Assembly: GCF_004801375.1 (NCBI RefSeq)
Contig: NZ_SSNZ01000002.1
Location: forward strand, 620,001-684,000
Direction: 5' to 3'
Length of the DNA stretch: 64,000 nucleotides
Origin: Flavobacterium supellecticarium
GTDB lineage: Bacteria > Bacteroidota > Bacteroidia > Flavobacteriales > Flavobacteriaceae
The translations under genes and the position numbers were made by a program. Below are positions 44,645 to 53,323 of the stretch, in pieces (the stretch's first letter is position 1; each line of letters starts with the position of its first letter). Below the pieces are notes generated by a model. That model saw only the letters and a list, made by a program, of their open reading frames with translations. It did not search any database and had not been told where the DNA came from.

Positions 44645-45781
44645 TTAACTTAAAATGATCAGGTCAATATCACTCGAAGATAGTTTATTCAGCAATTCTT
44701 TAAAAACGTTTGTCGAAAGAATAATTTTCAGGAAATTCATACGCGGCTTACCAATACAAACGGTGGTTATTTTTTTGAGTTCCGCTTGTTCGATAATGGC
44801 TTTGGAAATTCGGGTATGTTCAATTTTTAGCACTTCACCGCCGAGTTCGGTAGCCAGTTTAAAATTATTGATCAGGTGACGTTGTTTGTCCAGTGCAATC
44901 TTATCGGCACTTTCTTCCGGAAGTTGCACGTAGAGTACAAACCATTTGCTGTTATAATAATTGGCGAGTCGGGCGGTTTTTCGAATCACCCTTTTTGCCG
45001 TTTTTTCGTTACTGCTAATACACGCCATCAGTTTTTCCTGTCGGATGTTTTTATTTTTTATGACTTCCGTTTCGACTTTCCGCTCCACCTGACTAGCGAC
45101 TTCTTTTAACGCCAATTCACGCAACTGAAGAATATGTTCGCCTTTAAAGAAATTGCGCAATGCCATTTCGATTTTTCCCGCTTCGTATATTTTTCCTTCT
45201 TTTAAACGGGTAATCAGTTCATCGGCGGTTAAATCGATATTTACCACCTCATCGGCCTGTGCCAGTACACTGTCGGGAATCCGTTCTTTAACCTCGATAC
45301 CGGTAATGTTTTTAACCGATTCGTTCAGGCTTTCGATATGCTGGATATTGACGGCACTGATCACATTAATACCCGCATCGAGTATTTCGATTACATCCTG
45401 CCAGCGTTTTTCGTTTTTACTGCCTTCGATATTGGTATGCGCGAGTTCATCGACAATCACAACTTCCGGACGGAGATTAATAATCGCCTGAACATCCATT
45501 TCTTCGAGTTCTTTGCCTTTGTAAAACAGTTTGCGACGCGGAACAACAGGTAAACCCGCGAGTAGCTCGTGGGTTTCCTTACGGTTATGGGTTTCGATAA
45601 ACCCGATTTTAATGTCGATTCCGTTTTTTAACAGGGAATGGGCTTCCTGGAGCATACGATAGGTTTTGCCCACACCGGCGCTCATCCCGATATACACTTT
45701 GAATTTTCCCTTTCTTGATTTCCGAATCAAGTCGAGAAAATGTTGTACGTTATCTTCTCTGTTATTTTCCAAAATATGCAA
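44645..45781 (-). CDS. kdpD: KdpD N-terminal sensor protein (no kinase domain)
   Basis: A 378-residue soluble protein equal to the N-terminal part of KdpD. The KdpD domain has a Walker-type GMSAGVGKTYRMLQEAHSLL and VIVDELAHTNIEGSKNEKRW. A universal-stress-like domain follows from about 250 (LMACISSNEKTAKRVIRKTA, ITTVCIGKPRMNFLKIIL). The membrane segments, HisKA and ATPase parts of normal KdpD are absent and are supplied by the next gene. It should sense K+ or c-di-AMP-type signals and control kdp expression. Confidence 0.9.
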   Translation of the reverse strand: MHILENNREDNVQHFLDLIRKSRKGKFKVYIGMSAGVGKTYRMLQEAHSLLKNGIDIKIGFIETHNRKETHELLAGLPVVPRRKLFYKGKELEEMDVQAIINLRPEVVIVDELAHTNIEGSKNEKRWQDVIEILDAGINVISAVNIQHIESLNESVKNITGIEVKERIPDSVLAQADEVVNIDLTADELITRLKEGKIYEAGKIEMALRNFFKGEHILQLRELALKEVASQVERKVETEVIKNKNIRQEKLMACISSNEKTAKRVIRKTARLANYYNSKWFVLYVQLPEESADKIALDKQRHLINNFKLATELGGEVLKIEHTRISKAIIEQAELKKITTVCIGKPRMNFLKIILSTNVFKELLNKLSSSDIDLIILS

Positions 45782-45783
45782 TT

Positions 45784-46878
45784 TTAAAATGAAACGGCCA
45801 ATGCGGTAACGGCAACAAAATTATAGGTGACAGACGCCGCATCGCGGGTGAAAATAGCATCTTTACTGTTCAGATTCCGGGCTTCGACACGCCATACCAC
45901 ATTATCCATGATTTTGTAATCCAAATTTACGGAATATCCGAATGTCTGAAACCCGTTTGGTGTATTGGTGCTGATAATGACCCCGTTTTTGTCGGAATAG
46001 TATTCGCCACGTGCTGTTAGACTGATTTTGTCCGATGCGGAATATTTTAGGATCATCACGGGTGAATACCAAAGATTATAGCTGTTACTGTGTTTTTCTT
46101 TTTGTTCGGCTCCGGTATCGATTCCGGCAATCAGTCCCCATTTGGAATTCAATTGAAACTGACCGTATAGGTTGTGGAAATACCGCATGCGTTTTTCGGA
46201 TTCCGGTTTGTCGTTTCCGATAAACGAGCTACTGTTCAAGGTTACGCGGCTATTAGGTTTATACGTCAGTTGGTGACCAAAAGCCAGCGATTTGTTGCCA
46301 TCCACACGTTGGATGCGTTGCCATCCGTTAAGAACCAATCCGCTAAGAAACCATTTTTCACTAGGCGAGGTGTACGACAGTTTGGCGCCGCTTTCGTAAT
46401 AGGGTGAATTATCCGCGAGTATACTTCGGGTTAACGTCCAGCAATCTTTTCCCACGGCGCTTTCAAAACCGATATGCGATCCGAAAATCCCGGCATCGAT
46501 CCATAGGTTGTGATTTTGGGACAATTTAACGCCGGCATTGGCTTCGTAAATGTTTTTTAAAACACCGGCTTCCGAAGCCAGATTCGCATTGCTATAGGTT
46601 CCGGCCATGATCGCGAGGTTGGCTCTGACGTTGTCTTTTTCGTAATTCGCTTTGATAAAACCGAGATTCAGGTTGATTTCGTTATGACGGTTATGCGAAT
46701 AGATAAAACCGGGACGGGTATTGTTTTCTGGCGCTCCAAGATCGTAGGCATAATAGGTTTCCAGGTAGCCGGTTATTTTTAAAGGCGATTTTTTTTCCGC
46801 ATCGTTCGTTTCGGTTTGTGCTTGTATGCCGAAGGAAGCCAATGCGATTAAGGTCGAATGGAAAATTTTGGTATTCAT
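45784..46878 (-). CDS. Outer-membrane beta-barrel porin in the kdp operon
   Basis: A 364-residue protein. A signal peptide (STLIALASFGIQAQ) is followed by alternating strands typical of a porin-like barrel (KITGYLETYYAYDLGAPENN, VNLDYKIMDNVVWRVEARNL), ending in an aromatic ALAVSF. It lies between kdpC and kdpD with a one-base overlap to kdpC and 2 bases to kdpD. It could let potassium or other small solutes across the outer membrane to feed the pump. The link to K+ is from position only. Confidence 0.85.
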   Translation of the reverse strand: MNTKIFHSTLIALASFGIQAQTETNDAEKKSPLKITGYLETYYAYDLGAPENNTRPGFIYSHNRHNEINLNLGFIKANYEKDNVRANLAIMAGTYSNANLASEAGVLKNIYEANAGVKLSQNHNLWIDAGIFGSHIGFESAVGKDCWTLTRSILADNSPYYESGAKLSYTSPSEKWFLSGLVLNGWQRIQRVDGNKSLAFGHQLTYKPNSRVTLNSSSFIGNDKPESEKRMRYFHNLYGQFQLNSKWGLIAGIDTGAEQKEKHSNSYNLWYSPVMILKYSASDKISLTARGEYYSDKNGVIISTNTPNGFQTFGYSVNLDYKIMDNVVWRVEARNLNSKDAIFTRDAASVTYNFVAVTALAVSF

Positions 46879-47441
46879 TAGGATTGTAATTTATCGAGGG
46901 CGATATTTAATTGTAAGACATTGATTTTTTCAGGGCCAAAAAGACCCAATACCGGTTGTTGTGTGTTTTCGATAATTAATTGATAGAGTTTTTGCGGTTC
47001 GATAGCGCGGATTTTAGCGATACGATTCACCTGAACTTTGGCCGCTTGCACCGAAATATCCGGATCCAATCCGCTACCGCTAGCAGTAACCAATTCTGCC
47101 GGAACAGCACTTTTGGAAATACCGGGATTTTGAATCAGAAACGTATCGATTCGCTTTTGAACCTCGGCCAGATATTCCGGATTACTCGGACCTTTGTTAC
47201 TTCCGCCGGAACCGGCTGAATTATAATTAACAGCCGACGGACGGGAATTAAAATACTTCGGAGCGGTAAACGCCTGTCCGATATTGGAATAGTAGGTTTT
47301 ACCTTTATAGGTCACGATTTCGCCTTTACCATTATTCGGAGCCAGTTGTGCAATTCCCCAGATAAACAAGGTGTAGACTCCGGCGAAAAACACGATACAA
47401 ACCAATGTTAGTTTGATGCCGGATAGGATATGATTTTTCAT
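46878..47441 (-). CDS. kdpC: K+-transporting ATPase subunit C
   Basis: A 187-residue KdpC of normal length. One N-terminal membrane segment (LTLVCIVFFAGVYTLFIWGI) is followed by a periplasmic part with the conserved SRPSAVNYNSAGSGGSNKGP, GSGLDPDISVQAAKVQVNRI and LGLFGPEKINVLQLNIALD. It stabilises the KdpAB pump and raises its K+ affinity. It lies between kdpB and the porin. Confidence 0.95.
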   Translation of the reverse strand: MKNHILSGIKLTLVCIVFFAGVYTLFIWGIAQLAPNNGKGEIVTYKGKTYYSNIGQAFTAPKYFNSRPSAVNYNSAGSGGSNKGPSNPEYLAEVQKRIDTFLIQNPGISKSAVPAELVTASGSGLDPDISVQAAKVQVNRIAKIRAIEPQKLYQLIIENTQQPVLGLFGPEKINVLQLNIALDKLQS

Positions 47442-47462
47442 GATTTTAATTTTAAGTTGAGT

Positions 47463-49508
47463 TTAGAAGAACAAAGCGACCATCATATCGATGAGTTTGA
47501 TTCCGATAAAAGGCACCAGTATTCCGCCAAGACCATAGATTAGTAGGTTGCGGCGTAATAGGGCCGAAGCACCGATAGGTTTATAGGCGACTCCTTTTAG
47601 CGCCAGCGGAATCAGGAATGGAATGATCACGGCGTTAAAAATCACGGCCGATAAAATGGCGGTTTCCGGACTGTGGAGTTTCATGATATTCAAACCTTGT
47701 AAGGCAGGAATCGCGGTGATAAACAAAGCCGGGATAATCGCGAAATATTTGGCTACGTCGTTGGCGATACTAAAGGTGGTTAGCGTACCACGGGTCATTA
47801 GTAATTGTTTCCCGATTTCCACAATCTCGATTAATTTCGTTGGATCATTATCCAAATCGACCATATTACCGGCTTCTTTGGCCGCTTGTGTTCCGCTGTT
47901 CATTGCAACACCTACATCGGCTTGAGCCAATGCCGGCGCATCATTCGTACCGTCACCCATCATGGCAACCAGTTTTCCTCTTTGTTGTTCGGCTTTGATA
48001 TAGTTCATTTTATCTTCCGGTTTGGCTTCGGCGATAAAATCATCCACACCGGCTTTTTCGGCGATAAATTTGGCCGTAAGCGGATTGTCTCCGGTAACCA
48101 TCACGGTTTTAACGCCCATTTTACGCAAGCGTTCGAATCGTTCGCTTATTCCGGTTTTGATGATATCCTGTAATTCGATTACGCCGATAATTTTTTCGTT
48201 TTGCGCCACTACTAACGGCGTACCTCCATTTCCGGAGATTTTTGTCACGGCATCGGAGATTTCCTTTGGAAACGGAAATCCGGCGGTTTCACTTAGCTTC
48301 CGAATGGCGTCAAAAGCTCCTTTTCGGATTCGGGTGCTATCGGGAAGATTCACTCCACTACAACGGGTTTCGGCGGTAAATTGAATCAGTGTCGCTCCTT
48401 TGATTGATAGGTTTTGCGTTAACTCTTTTCCAGCCAGTTCCACGATGGATTTTCCTTCGGGCGTTTCATCCGCCAAAGACGACAAGACACAGGCTTTTAT
48501 AAAATCAGTTTCATGGAGTCCGTTTATCGGGTGGAAATGGGTTGCTTTTCGATTACCGATGGTTATGGTTCCGGTTTTGTCCAATAACAAGACATCAATA
48601 TCTCCGGCGGTTTCCACAGCTTTTCCGGATTTTGTGATCACATTGGCACGTAACGCCCGATCCATACCGGCAATTCCGATAGCGGATAATAAACCGCCAA
48701 TGGTAGTCGGAATCAAACAGACAAAAAGGGAAATAAAAGCGGCAATGGTAATCGGAATTTGCGCATAATCGGCAAAAGGTTTTAGCGTAACGCAAACGAT
48801 GATAAACACCAGCGTAAATCCGGCCAATAATATTGTTAAGGCAATTTCATTCGGCGTTTTTTGTCGGGAAGCACCTTCTACGAGGGCAATCATTTTATCG
48901 AGAAAACTTTCTCCGGGCTCGGCGGTTACCTTTACTTTAATTTTATCGGACAACACTTTAGTACCGCCGGTTACGGAACTTTTATCACCGCCGGCTTCGC
49001 GAATCACCGGAGCACTTTCGCCGGTAATGGCACTTTCGTCGATGGTAGCAAGACCTTCCACGATTTCACCGTCAGTAGGAATAATATCGCCGGCCTCACA
49101 AATAAAAAGATCGCCTTTTTTGAGACTGGACGATGGAACGATGGTGATCTCGTTCACATATAATTCGCCAACCTGTTCTATTTTTTTAGCAGGAGTTTCC
49201 TCGCGGGTTTTTCGCAGACTGTCGGCTTGAGCTTTACCACGCGCTTCGGCAATGGCTTCGGCGAAATTGGCAAACAACAGTGTAAACAGCAGTATTAAAA
49301 ACACCGTGAAATTATAGGCAAAACTCCCCTGTGCCGTTTCTCCGGTCAGAATCCAAAGGCATACGCCCAACATTACTGCGGTACCGATTTCGACGGTAAA
49401 CATGATCGGATTCCGGAAAAGGCTCACCGGGTTAAGTTTTACAAAAGATTGTTTCAAGGCTTCCAACAGCAATTCTTTTTGAAACAAAGACTGATTTTTG
49501 GTTTTCAT
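47463..49508 (-). CDS. kdpB: K+-transporting P-type ATPase subunit B
   Basis: A 681-residue P-type ATPase. The phosphorylated aspartate is in [14 protein letters not shown]. The actuator motif is [16 protein letters not shown], the hinge [18 protein letters not shown] and the final [20 protein letters not shown]. It hydrolyses ATP to drive K+ uptake through KdpA. The gene is 9 bases after kdpA and 21 bases before kdpC. Confidence 0.97.
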   Translation of the reverse strand: MKTKNQSLFQKELLLEALKQSFVKLNPVSLFRNPIMFTVEIGTAVMLGVCLWILTGETAQGSFAYNFTVFLILLFTLLFANFAEAIAEARGKAQADSLRKTREETPAKKIEQVGELYVNEITIVPSSSLKKGDLFICEAGDIIPTDGEIVEGLATIDESAITGESAPVIREAGGDKSSVTGGTKVLSDKIKVKVTAEPGESFLDKMIALVEGASRQKTPNEIALTILLAGFTLVFIIVCVTLKPFADYAQIPITIAAFISLFVCLIPTTIGGLLSAIGIAGMDRALRANVITKSGKAVETAGDIDVLLLDKTGTITIGNRKATHFHPINGLHETDFIKACVLSSLADETPEGKSIVELAGKELTQNLSIKGATLIQFTAETRCSGVNLPDSTRIRKGAFDAIRKLSETAGFPFPKEISDAVTKISGNGGTPLVVAQNEKIIGVIELQDIIKTGISERFERLRKMGVKTVMVTGDNPLTAKFIAEKAGVDDFIAEAKPEDKMNYIKAEQQRGKLVAMMGDGTNDAPALAQADVGVAMNSGTQAAKEAGNMVDLDNDPTKLIEIVEIGKQLLMTRGTLTTFSIANDVAKYFAIIPALFITAIPALQGLNIMKLHSPETAILSAVIFNAVIIPFLIPLALKGVAYKPIGASALLRRNLLIYGLGGILVPFIGIKLIDMMVALFF

Positions 49509-49517
49509 GGTAGTGTT

Positions 49518-51209
49518 TTATTTCATTGAAAAATATTCCGCAATAGGCCCGAGTGTCAAGGCGGGGAAGAACGATAACGCAGCGATGATCGCAATCACGG
49601 CAAACGTCATCAATCCGAAAGTAGCGGTATCGGTTTTTAAGGTTCCGGCACTTTCCGGGATATGCTTTTTAGCAGCCAGAATACCGGCGATGGCTATCGG
49701 ACCAATAATAGGCAGGAATCGGGAAAGTAGTAATACGATGCCGGTAGTGATGTTCCACCACGGATTGTTGTCGCCCAGACCTTCGAAACCGCTACCGTTA
49801 TTGGCTGCCGATGAGGTGTATTCGTATAGAATTTCACTAAATCCGTGGAATCCGGGATTATTTAGCGTACTGGCACCTTGTTCCGGAAAAGCGGTAGACA
49901 AAGCGGTACCGACTAAAATCAGAAACGGATGCAATAGTGCGATGATCATTGAAATTTTCATTTCGCGGGCTTCGATTTTTTTACCTAAAAATTCCGGTGT
50001 ACGTCCCACCATCAATCCACTGATAAATACCGCGAGGATGATAAAGATGTAAAAGTTCAGAATCCCCACGCCACAACCGCCGTAAAAACAGTTCACCATC
50101 ATGGCCAATAACTGATTCATTCCGGAAAGTGGCATCGCGCTATCGTGCATCGAATTGACCGATCCAGTCGAAATCACCGTGGTTGCAATACTCCAATATC
50201 CGGAAGCCGCCGCTCCAAATCGGGTTTCTTTTCCTTCGGTAGCGCCTTGTGTGGTGTTGATACCCATTTCCGCGATTGCCGGATTTCCGTTTATTTCGGT
50301 CACTATTGTCGGAACGGCTAGCGCCAGAAAACCGATGGTCATTACCGAAAAGATCATCCAGGACAACTTGTGGCGATTCAGATAAAAACCAAGGGCGAAA
50401 ATCATCGCAAAAGGAATGATCATCTGAGCTACCATTTCGGTCATGTTGGTGACATAATTCGGATTTTCAAAAGGATGAGCTGAGTTGGCTCCGAAAAAAC
50501 CACCACCGTTCGTTCCGACGTGCTTGATTGCGACAAAAGCCGCAGCCGGTCCGGTGGAAACTTGAACCGTATCACCCTGTAAAGTTGTCATCGTATCTTT
50601 ACCGTTAAACGTCATCGGCGTACCGTTCCATAAAAGGATTACAGCCGTGATCACGGATATTGGCAGGAGAATGCGCGTGCAAGATTTAATAAAATAGTTG
50701 TAAAAATTTCCCAGCTTTTCAGTGGTTCGCTCTTTTAAGGCGTTAAACAATACCGCCGCGGCTGCCAGTCCGATTCCAGCGGAAACAAATTGCAGGAACA
50801 TTAAAAACAACTGACTCAGATAACTGACACCGGTTTCTCCGGAATAATGTTGCAGGTTGCAATTAACAAGGAACGAGATAATGGTATTAAAAGCCAGATC
50901 GGGTGTCATATTCGGATTCTGATCCGGATTTAACGGTAACCAACCCTGACAAAGTAATACGGCCATTCCGAGGACAAACCAAACCACATTGATGGCCAAT
51001 AATGCAATCATATGCTGTTTCCAGTTCATTTCTTTTGTGGCGTCTATTCCGCTGGATTTAAAAAACAATTTTTCAATCGGATTAAAAACCGGATCGAGAA
51101 ATGTTCTTTGTCCCGAATAGACTTTGGCAATGTATTTTCCCAATGGCAGCGCTGCTACCAGTGTGATGGCGAACATTGCTATGATTCCTATAATTTCTGT
51201 ATTCATCAT
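49518..51209 (-). CDS. kdpA: K+-transporting ATPase subunit A
   Basis: A 563-residue channel-like subunit with about ten membrane segments and four selectivity-filter repeats, the clearest being HVGTNGGGFFGANSAHPFEN. The first filter region is NCNLQHYSGETGVSYLSQ. It binds and conducts K+ in the KdpFABC complex of the inner membrane. Normal length. It follows kdpF by 15 bases. Confidence 0.97.
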   Translation of the reverse strand: MMNTEIIGIIAMFAITLVAALPLGKYIAKVYSGQRTFLDPVFNPIEKLFFKSSGIDATKEMNWKQHMIALLAINVVWFVLGMAVLLCQGWLPLNPDQNPNMTPDLAFNTIISFLVNCNLQHYSGETGVSYLSQLFLMFLQFVSAGIGLAAAAVLFNALKERTTEKLGNFYNYFIKSCTRILLPISVITAVILLWNGTPMTFNGKDTMTTLQGDTVQVSTGPAAAFVAIKHVGTNGGGFFGANSAHPFENPNYVTNMTEMVAQMIIPFAMIFALGFYLNRHKLSWMIFSVMTIGFLALAVPTIVTEINGNPAIAEMGINTTQGATEGKETRFGAAASGYWSIATTVISTGSVNSMHDSAMPLSGMNQLLAMMVNCFYGGCGVGILNFYIFIILAVFISGLMVGRTPEFLGKKIEAREMKISMIIALLHPFLILVGTALSTAFPEQGASTLNNPGFHGFSEILYEYTSSAANNGSGFEGLGDNNPWWNITTGIVLLLSRFLPIIGPIAIAGILAAKKHIPESAGTLKTDTATFGLMTFAVIAIIAALSFFPALTLGPIAEYFSMK

Positions 51210-51224
51210 TTTCGTTTTTGGGTT

Positions 51225-51302
51225 TTAGAATTTTTCGGGCTTTAGCAGGACATAACAGATATAGGCAAAAACGGCCAGTGCTATAAAAAACAGTAGTATC
51301 AT
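51225..51302 (-). CDS. kdpF: K+-transporting ATPase subunit F
   Basis: A 25-residue membrane peptide (MILLFFIALAVFAYICYVLL, ending KPEKF) immediately upstream of kdpA. Length, a single hydrophobic helix and the closing P-E-K/R-F are typical of KdpF, which stabilises the KdpABC complex. The gene is easily missed because of its size. Confidence 0.88.
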   Translation of the reverse strand: MILLFFIALAVFAYICYVLLKPEKF

Positions 51303-51306
51303 TTCG

Positions 51307-51390
51307 TTAGATTTTATCAAAATAAAAAACAGACAGGTATAACAGGGCAAAACACAATAACCCGGTTACGGTTAAAACAAGTGTCATCAT
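51307..51390 (-). CDS. 27-residue single-TM peptide upstream of kdpF
   Basis: An unlisted small frame reading MMTLVLTVTGLLCFALLYLS and ending VFYFDKI. One hydrophobic helix fills nearly all of it. Its first ATG overlaps the TGA of the upstream 93-residue gene (ATGA), and it stops 4 bases before the kdpF ATG, so the coupling looks real. It resembles KdpF in size and could be a second small subunit of the pump. The second ATG at 51387 is an alternative start. Confidence 0.6.
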   Translation of the reverse strand: MMTLVLTVTGLLCFALLYLSVFYFDKI

Positions 51391-51668
51391 ACTCCGGAAG
51401 TATTAATTTGTTTGATATACTCTTTGTGTAGGCTTACCGGAAGTAATTTGGCCATCGGATACCGGTTCAGTTCCATATAATGAGAAACGGAAAAGAGGTA
51501 GACATTGGTAATGGCATTTTTCATTTCGGCATTGCCTTTTTGCAACAGTTGATCGGCCAGATTAAGACATCTTTTGGTACAAACTGTTTTCCCCGATTGC
51601 AAACTTTGGATGGTAAGATTGGCCAGACGTTCCATTTTTTGAACCAGGGTTTCGTTGAATGTTTTCAT
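51387..51668 (-). CDS. Small helical protein at the head of the kdp operon
   Basis: A 93-residue soluble, helical protein (VQKMERLANLTIQSLQSGKT, TKRCLNLADQLLQKGN, VYLFSVSHYMELNRYPMAKL) with no membrane segment. It resembles small conserved proteins I have seen with Bacteroidota kdp clusters (DUF7674-like), but that is from memory. It is first in the structural operon and ends in an ATGA overlap with the 27-residue gene. A regulatory or assembly role is possible. Confidence 0.75.
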   Translation of the reverse strand: MKTFNETLVQKMERLANLTIQSLQSGKTVCTKRCLNLADQLLQKGNAEMKNAITNVYLFSVSHYMELNRYPMAKLLPVSLHKEYIKQINTSGV

Positions 51669-51759
51669 AAGGATTAAAATTATTTATCGTGTTATAACCA
51701 AATGCCGATCCGAATTTGTAGAAGTGGAGCTAATGGCTTGATTTTACAGTGATTATTTT

Positions 51760-51779
51760 TTTGACGACCTTATGCCAAA
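51760..51779 (-). promoter_or_regulatory. Degenerate sigma-54 promoter candidate of the kdp operon
   Basis: On the minus strand TTGGCATAAGG matches the -24 box (TTGGCA) well. At the right spacing the -12 box reads CGTCA instead of TTGCA, so the key G is lost. It lies about 90 bases upstream of the first kdp-operon gene and below an NtrC-type activator gene, which is why it is worth listing. Confidence 0.35.
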
Positions 51780-51784
51780 CGAAA

Positions 51785-51830
51785 AACCCTATCAAAACGA
51801 TAGGGTTGGTACTTTCAAAACGATAGGGTT
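51785..51830. repeat. Tandem repeat and palindrome between the regulator and the kdp operon
   Basis: A 16-base unit (51792-51807) recurs exactly at 51815-51830, a 23-base period. The first copy also forms a palindrome with 51785-51793 (9-base arms, AAAAC loop). On the minus strand this hairpin is followed by a T run and may terminate the regulator transcript. Equally, two direct copies about 30-60 bases above a sigma-54-like promoter would suit binding sites for the NtrC-type activator. Confidence 0.7.
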
Positions 51831-51832
51831 TT

Positions 51833-53185
51833 TTAGCTGATACGGTATTCCTCCAGTTTGCGGTAGAGCGTTGTTAGCGCAATATTGAGTAAGCGTGCTG
51901 TTTCGGTTTTGTTTCCGTTGGTATGATTCAGTACTTTTTGGATATGAATTTTTTCGGCCGCCGCCAATGAAAAAGCGGATAGGATAGTGGTCGCATCGTT
52001 TCTAGTTTCGTCCTGTAATTGTTGTAATTCCAGTGGAAGACTACTTGAGGTTAGTGTTGCTTCGGTTTCGAGGATCACACTTCGCTCGATGATATTTTTT
52101 AATTCGCGGATATTTCCGGGCCAGGTGTGTCGTTTTAAAAGTTGCAGGCAATCGTCGGAAATGGATTTGATTTTTTTATTGCTTCGGATACTAAAAAACT
52201 GCAGGAAGTTTAAGGCCAATTGTTCAATATCAGACGGACGGTCTTTTAAAGCCGGTAACTGAATCTGAAAAACCGATAGTCTGTAAAACAAATCCTGACG
52301 GAAATGCCCGTTTTCGATTTCTTTTAGCAGATTCCGGTTGGTTGCGGCGATCACGCGAACATTTACTTTGGTTACTTTGCTTTCGCCGACTTTAATAAAT
52401 TCCCCGTTTTCGAGTACGCGTAAAAGCTTGGCCTGTAAATCCAAAGGCATTTCGCCGATTTCATCGAGGAAAATCGTACCGTTATGGGCTTCTTCAAAAA
52501 GTCCTTTTTTGTCTTTATTGGCTCCGGTAAAAGCACCGGCGATATGACCAAACATTTCACTTTCCAACAAGTCATGACTAAAAGCCGAACAGTTAATCGC
52601 AACAAAATTTTTATTTTTCCGCATTCCGGATTGATGAATGGCTTGCGCGAAAACTTCTTTTCCGGTACCGGTTTCACCGGTTAGCAACACGGTTGTATCG
52701 GTTACAGCGACTTTTTTAGCCAGTTCGATCGCTTGCCGTAACATTTTAGAGTTTCCAATGATGCCGTCAAACGAAAATTTGTTTTCCAGTCGGGCTTCCA
52801 GTTGGGCTACCCGTTTGGTCAGTGCGCTTTTCTCGATAGCCCGGTGTAACAACGGAATGATCTTATTGTTATCGTCACCTTTTACGATATAATCGAAGGC
52901 TCCGTTTTTAATCGCCTGAACGCCATCGGGAATATTCCCGTAAGCGGTAAGCAGAATCACCTCGACATTTGGATATTTTTCCTTGATTTTTTGGGTGAGT
53001 TCCACGCCATTGCCATCGGGAAGCTTTACATCGCATAATACGATGTCAATTGGATTTTGTTCCAGTTTTTTTAAACCGGATTTACAATCGCCAGCCTGGA
53101 AGACTTCAAAATTTTCCAAACCGATAATGCGTGCCATCAGGGAACGCAGTTTTTCTTCATCGTCTATGATCAATATTTTTTTCAA
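51833..53185 (-). CDS. NtrC-type sigma-54-dependent response regulator of the kdp locus
   Basis: A 450-residue activator. The receiver domain has D52 in IVLCDVKLPDGNG. The AAA+ domain has Walker A LLTGETGTGKEVFAQAIHQS, the sigma-54 contact loop GAFTGA in GHIAGAFTGANKDKKG, and Walker B TIFLDEIGEMP. A Fis-type helix-turn-helix closes it (NKTETARLLNIALTTLYRKL). It occupies the place expected for KdpE (an OmpR-type regulator) and probably works with the split KdpD/kinase pair to activate kdp through sigma-54. Confidence 0.93.
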   Translation of the reverse strand: MKKILIIDDEEKLRSLMARIIGLENFEVFQAGDCKSGLKKLEQNPIDIVLCDVKLPDGNGVELTQKIKEKYPNVEVILLTAYGNIPDGVQAIKNGAFDYIVKGDDNNKIIPLLHRAIEKSALTKRVAQLEARLENKFSFDGIIGNSKMLRQAIELAKKVAVTDTTVLLTGETGTGKEVFAQAIHQSGMRKNKNFVAINCSAFSHDLLESEMFGHIAGAFTGANKDKKGLFEEAHNGTIFLDEIGEMPLDLQAKLLRVLENGEFIKVGESKVTKVNVRVIAATNRNLLKEIENGHFRQDLFYRLSVFQIQLPALKDRPSDIEQLALNFLQFFSIRSNKKIKSISDDCLQLLKRHTWPGNIRELKNIIERSVILETEATLTSSSLPLELQQLQDETRNDATTILSAFSLAAAEKIHIQKVLNHTNGNKTETARLLNIALTTLYRKLEEYRIS

Positions 53186-53207
53186 GGGGAAAGGCTTAAA
53201 TGCAAAA

Positions 53208-53215
53208 CAAAGGTA
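53208..53215 (-). promoter_or_regulatory. -7 element of the NtrC-type regulator promoter
   Basis: The minus strand reads TACCTTTG, matching TAnnTTTG, 22 bases before the regulator start. Confidence 0.4.
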
Positions 53216-53234
53216 TTAAATAAGTATATAGAAA

Positions 53235-53265
53235 GACCTGTCAGGTTTCAAAAACCTGACAGGTC
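53235..53265. repeat. Dispersed double palindrome, copy B
   Basis: Perfect 14-base arms (53235-53248 and 53252-53265) around CAA, with arm order opposite to copy A (CCTGTCAGG first). It lies just upstream of the regulator promoter, 22 bases from copy C. Confidence 0.9.
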
Positions 53266-53287
53266 TGCTCAATTGTTATAAAAAACA

Positions 53288-53320
53288 AAGCCTGTCAGGT
53301 CTCGAAGACCTGACAGGTTT
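53288..53320. repeat. Dispersed double palindrome, copy C
   Basis: Fifteen-base arms (53288-53302 and 53306-53320) with one mismatch and a CGA spacer, beginning 3 bases past the stop of the alkaline phosphatase gene on the minus strand. Confidence 0.85.
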
Positions 53321-53323
53321 GAA

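Noticed and set aside
48799..49230. 143-residue plus-strand frame opposite kdpB
   Set aside because: Antisense of kdpB, one of the best-supported genes in the window; GC-rich third positions keep the opposite strand open.
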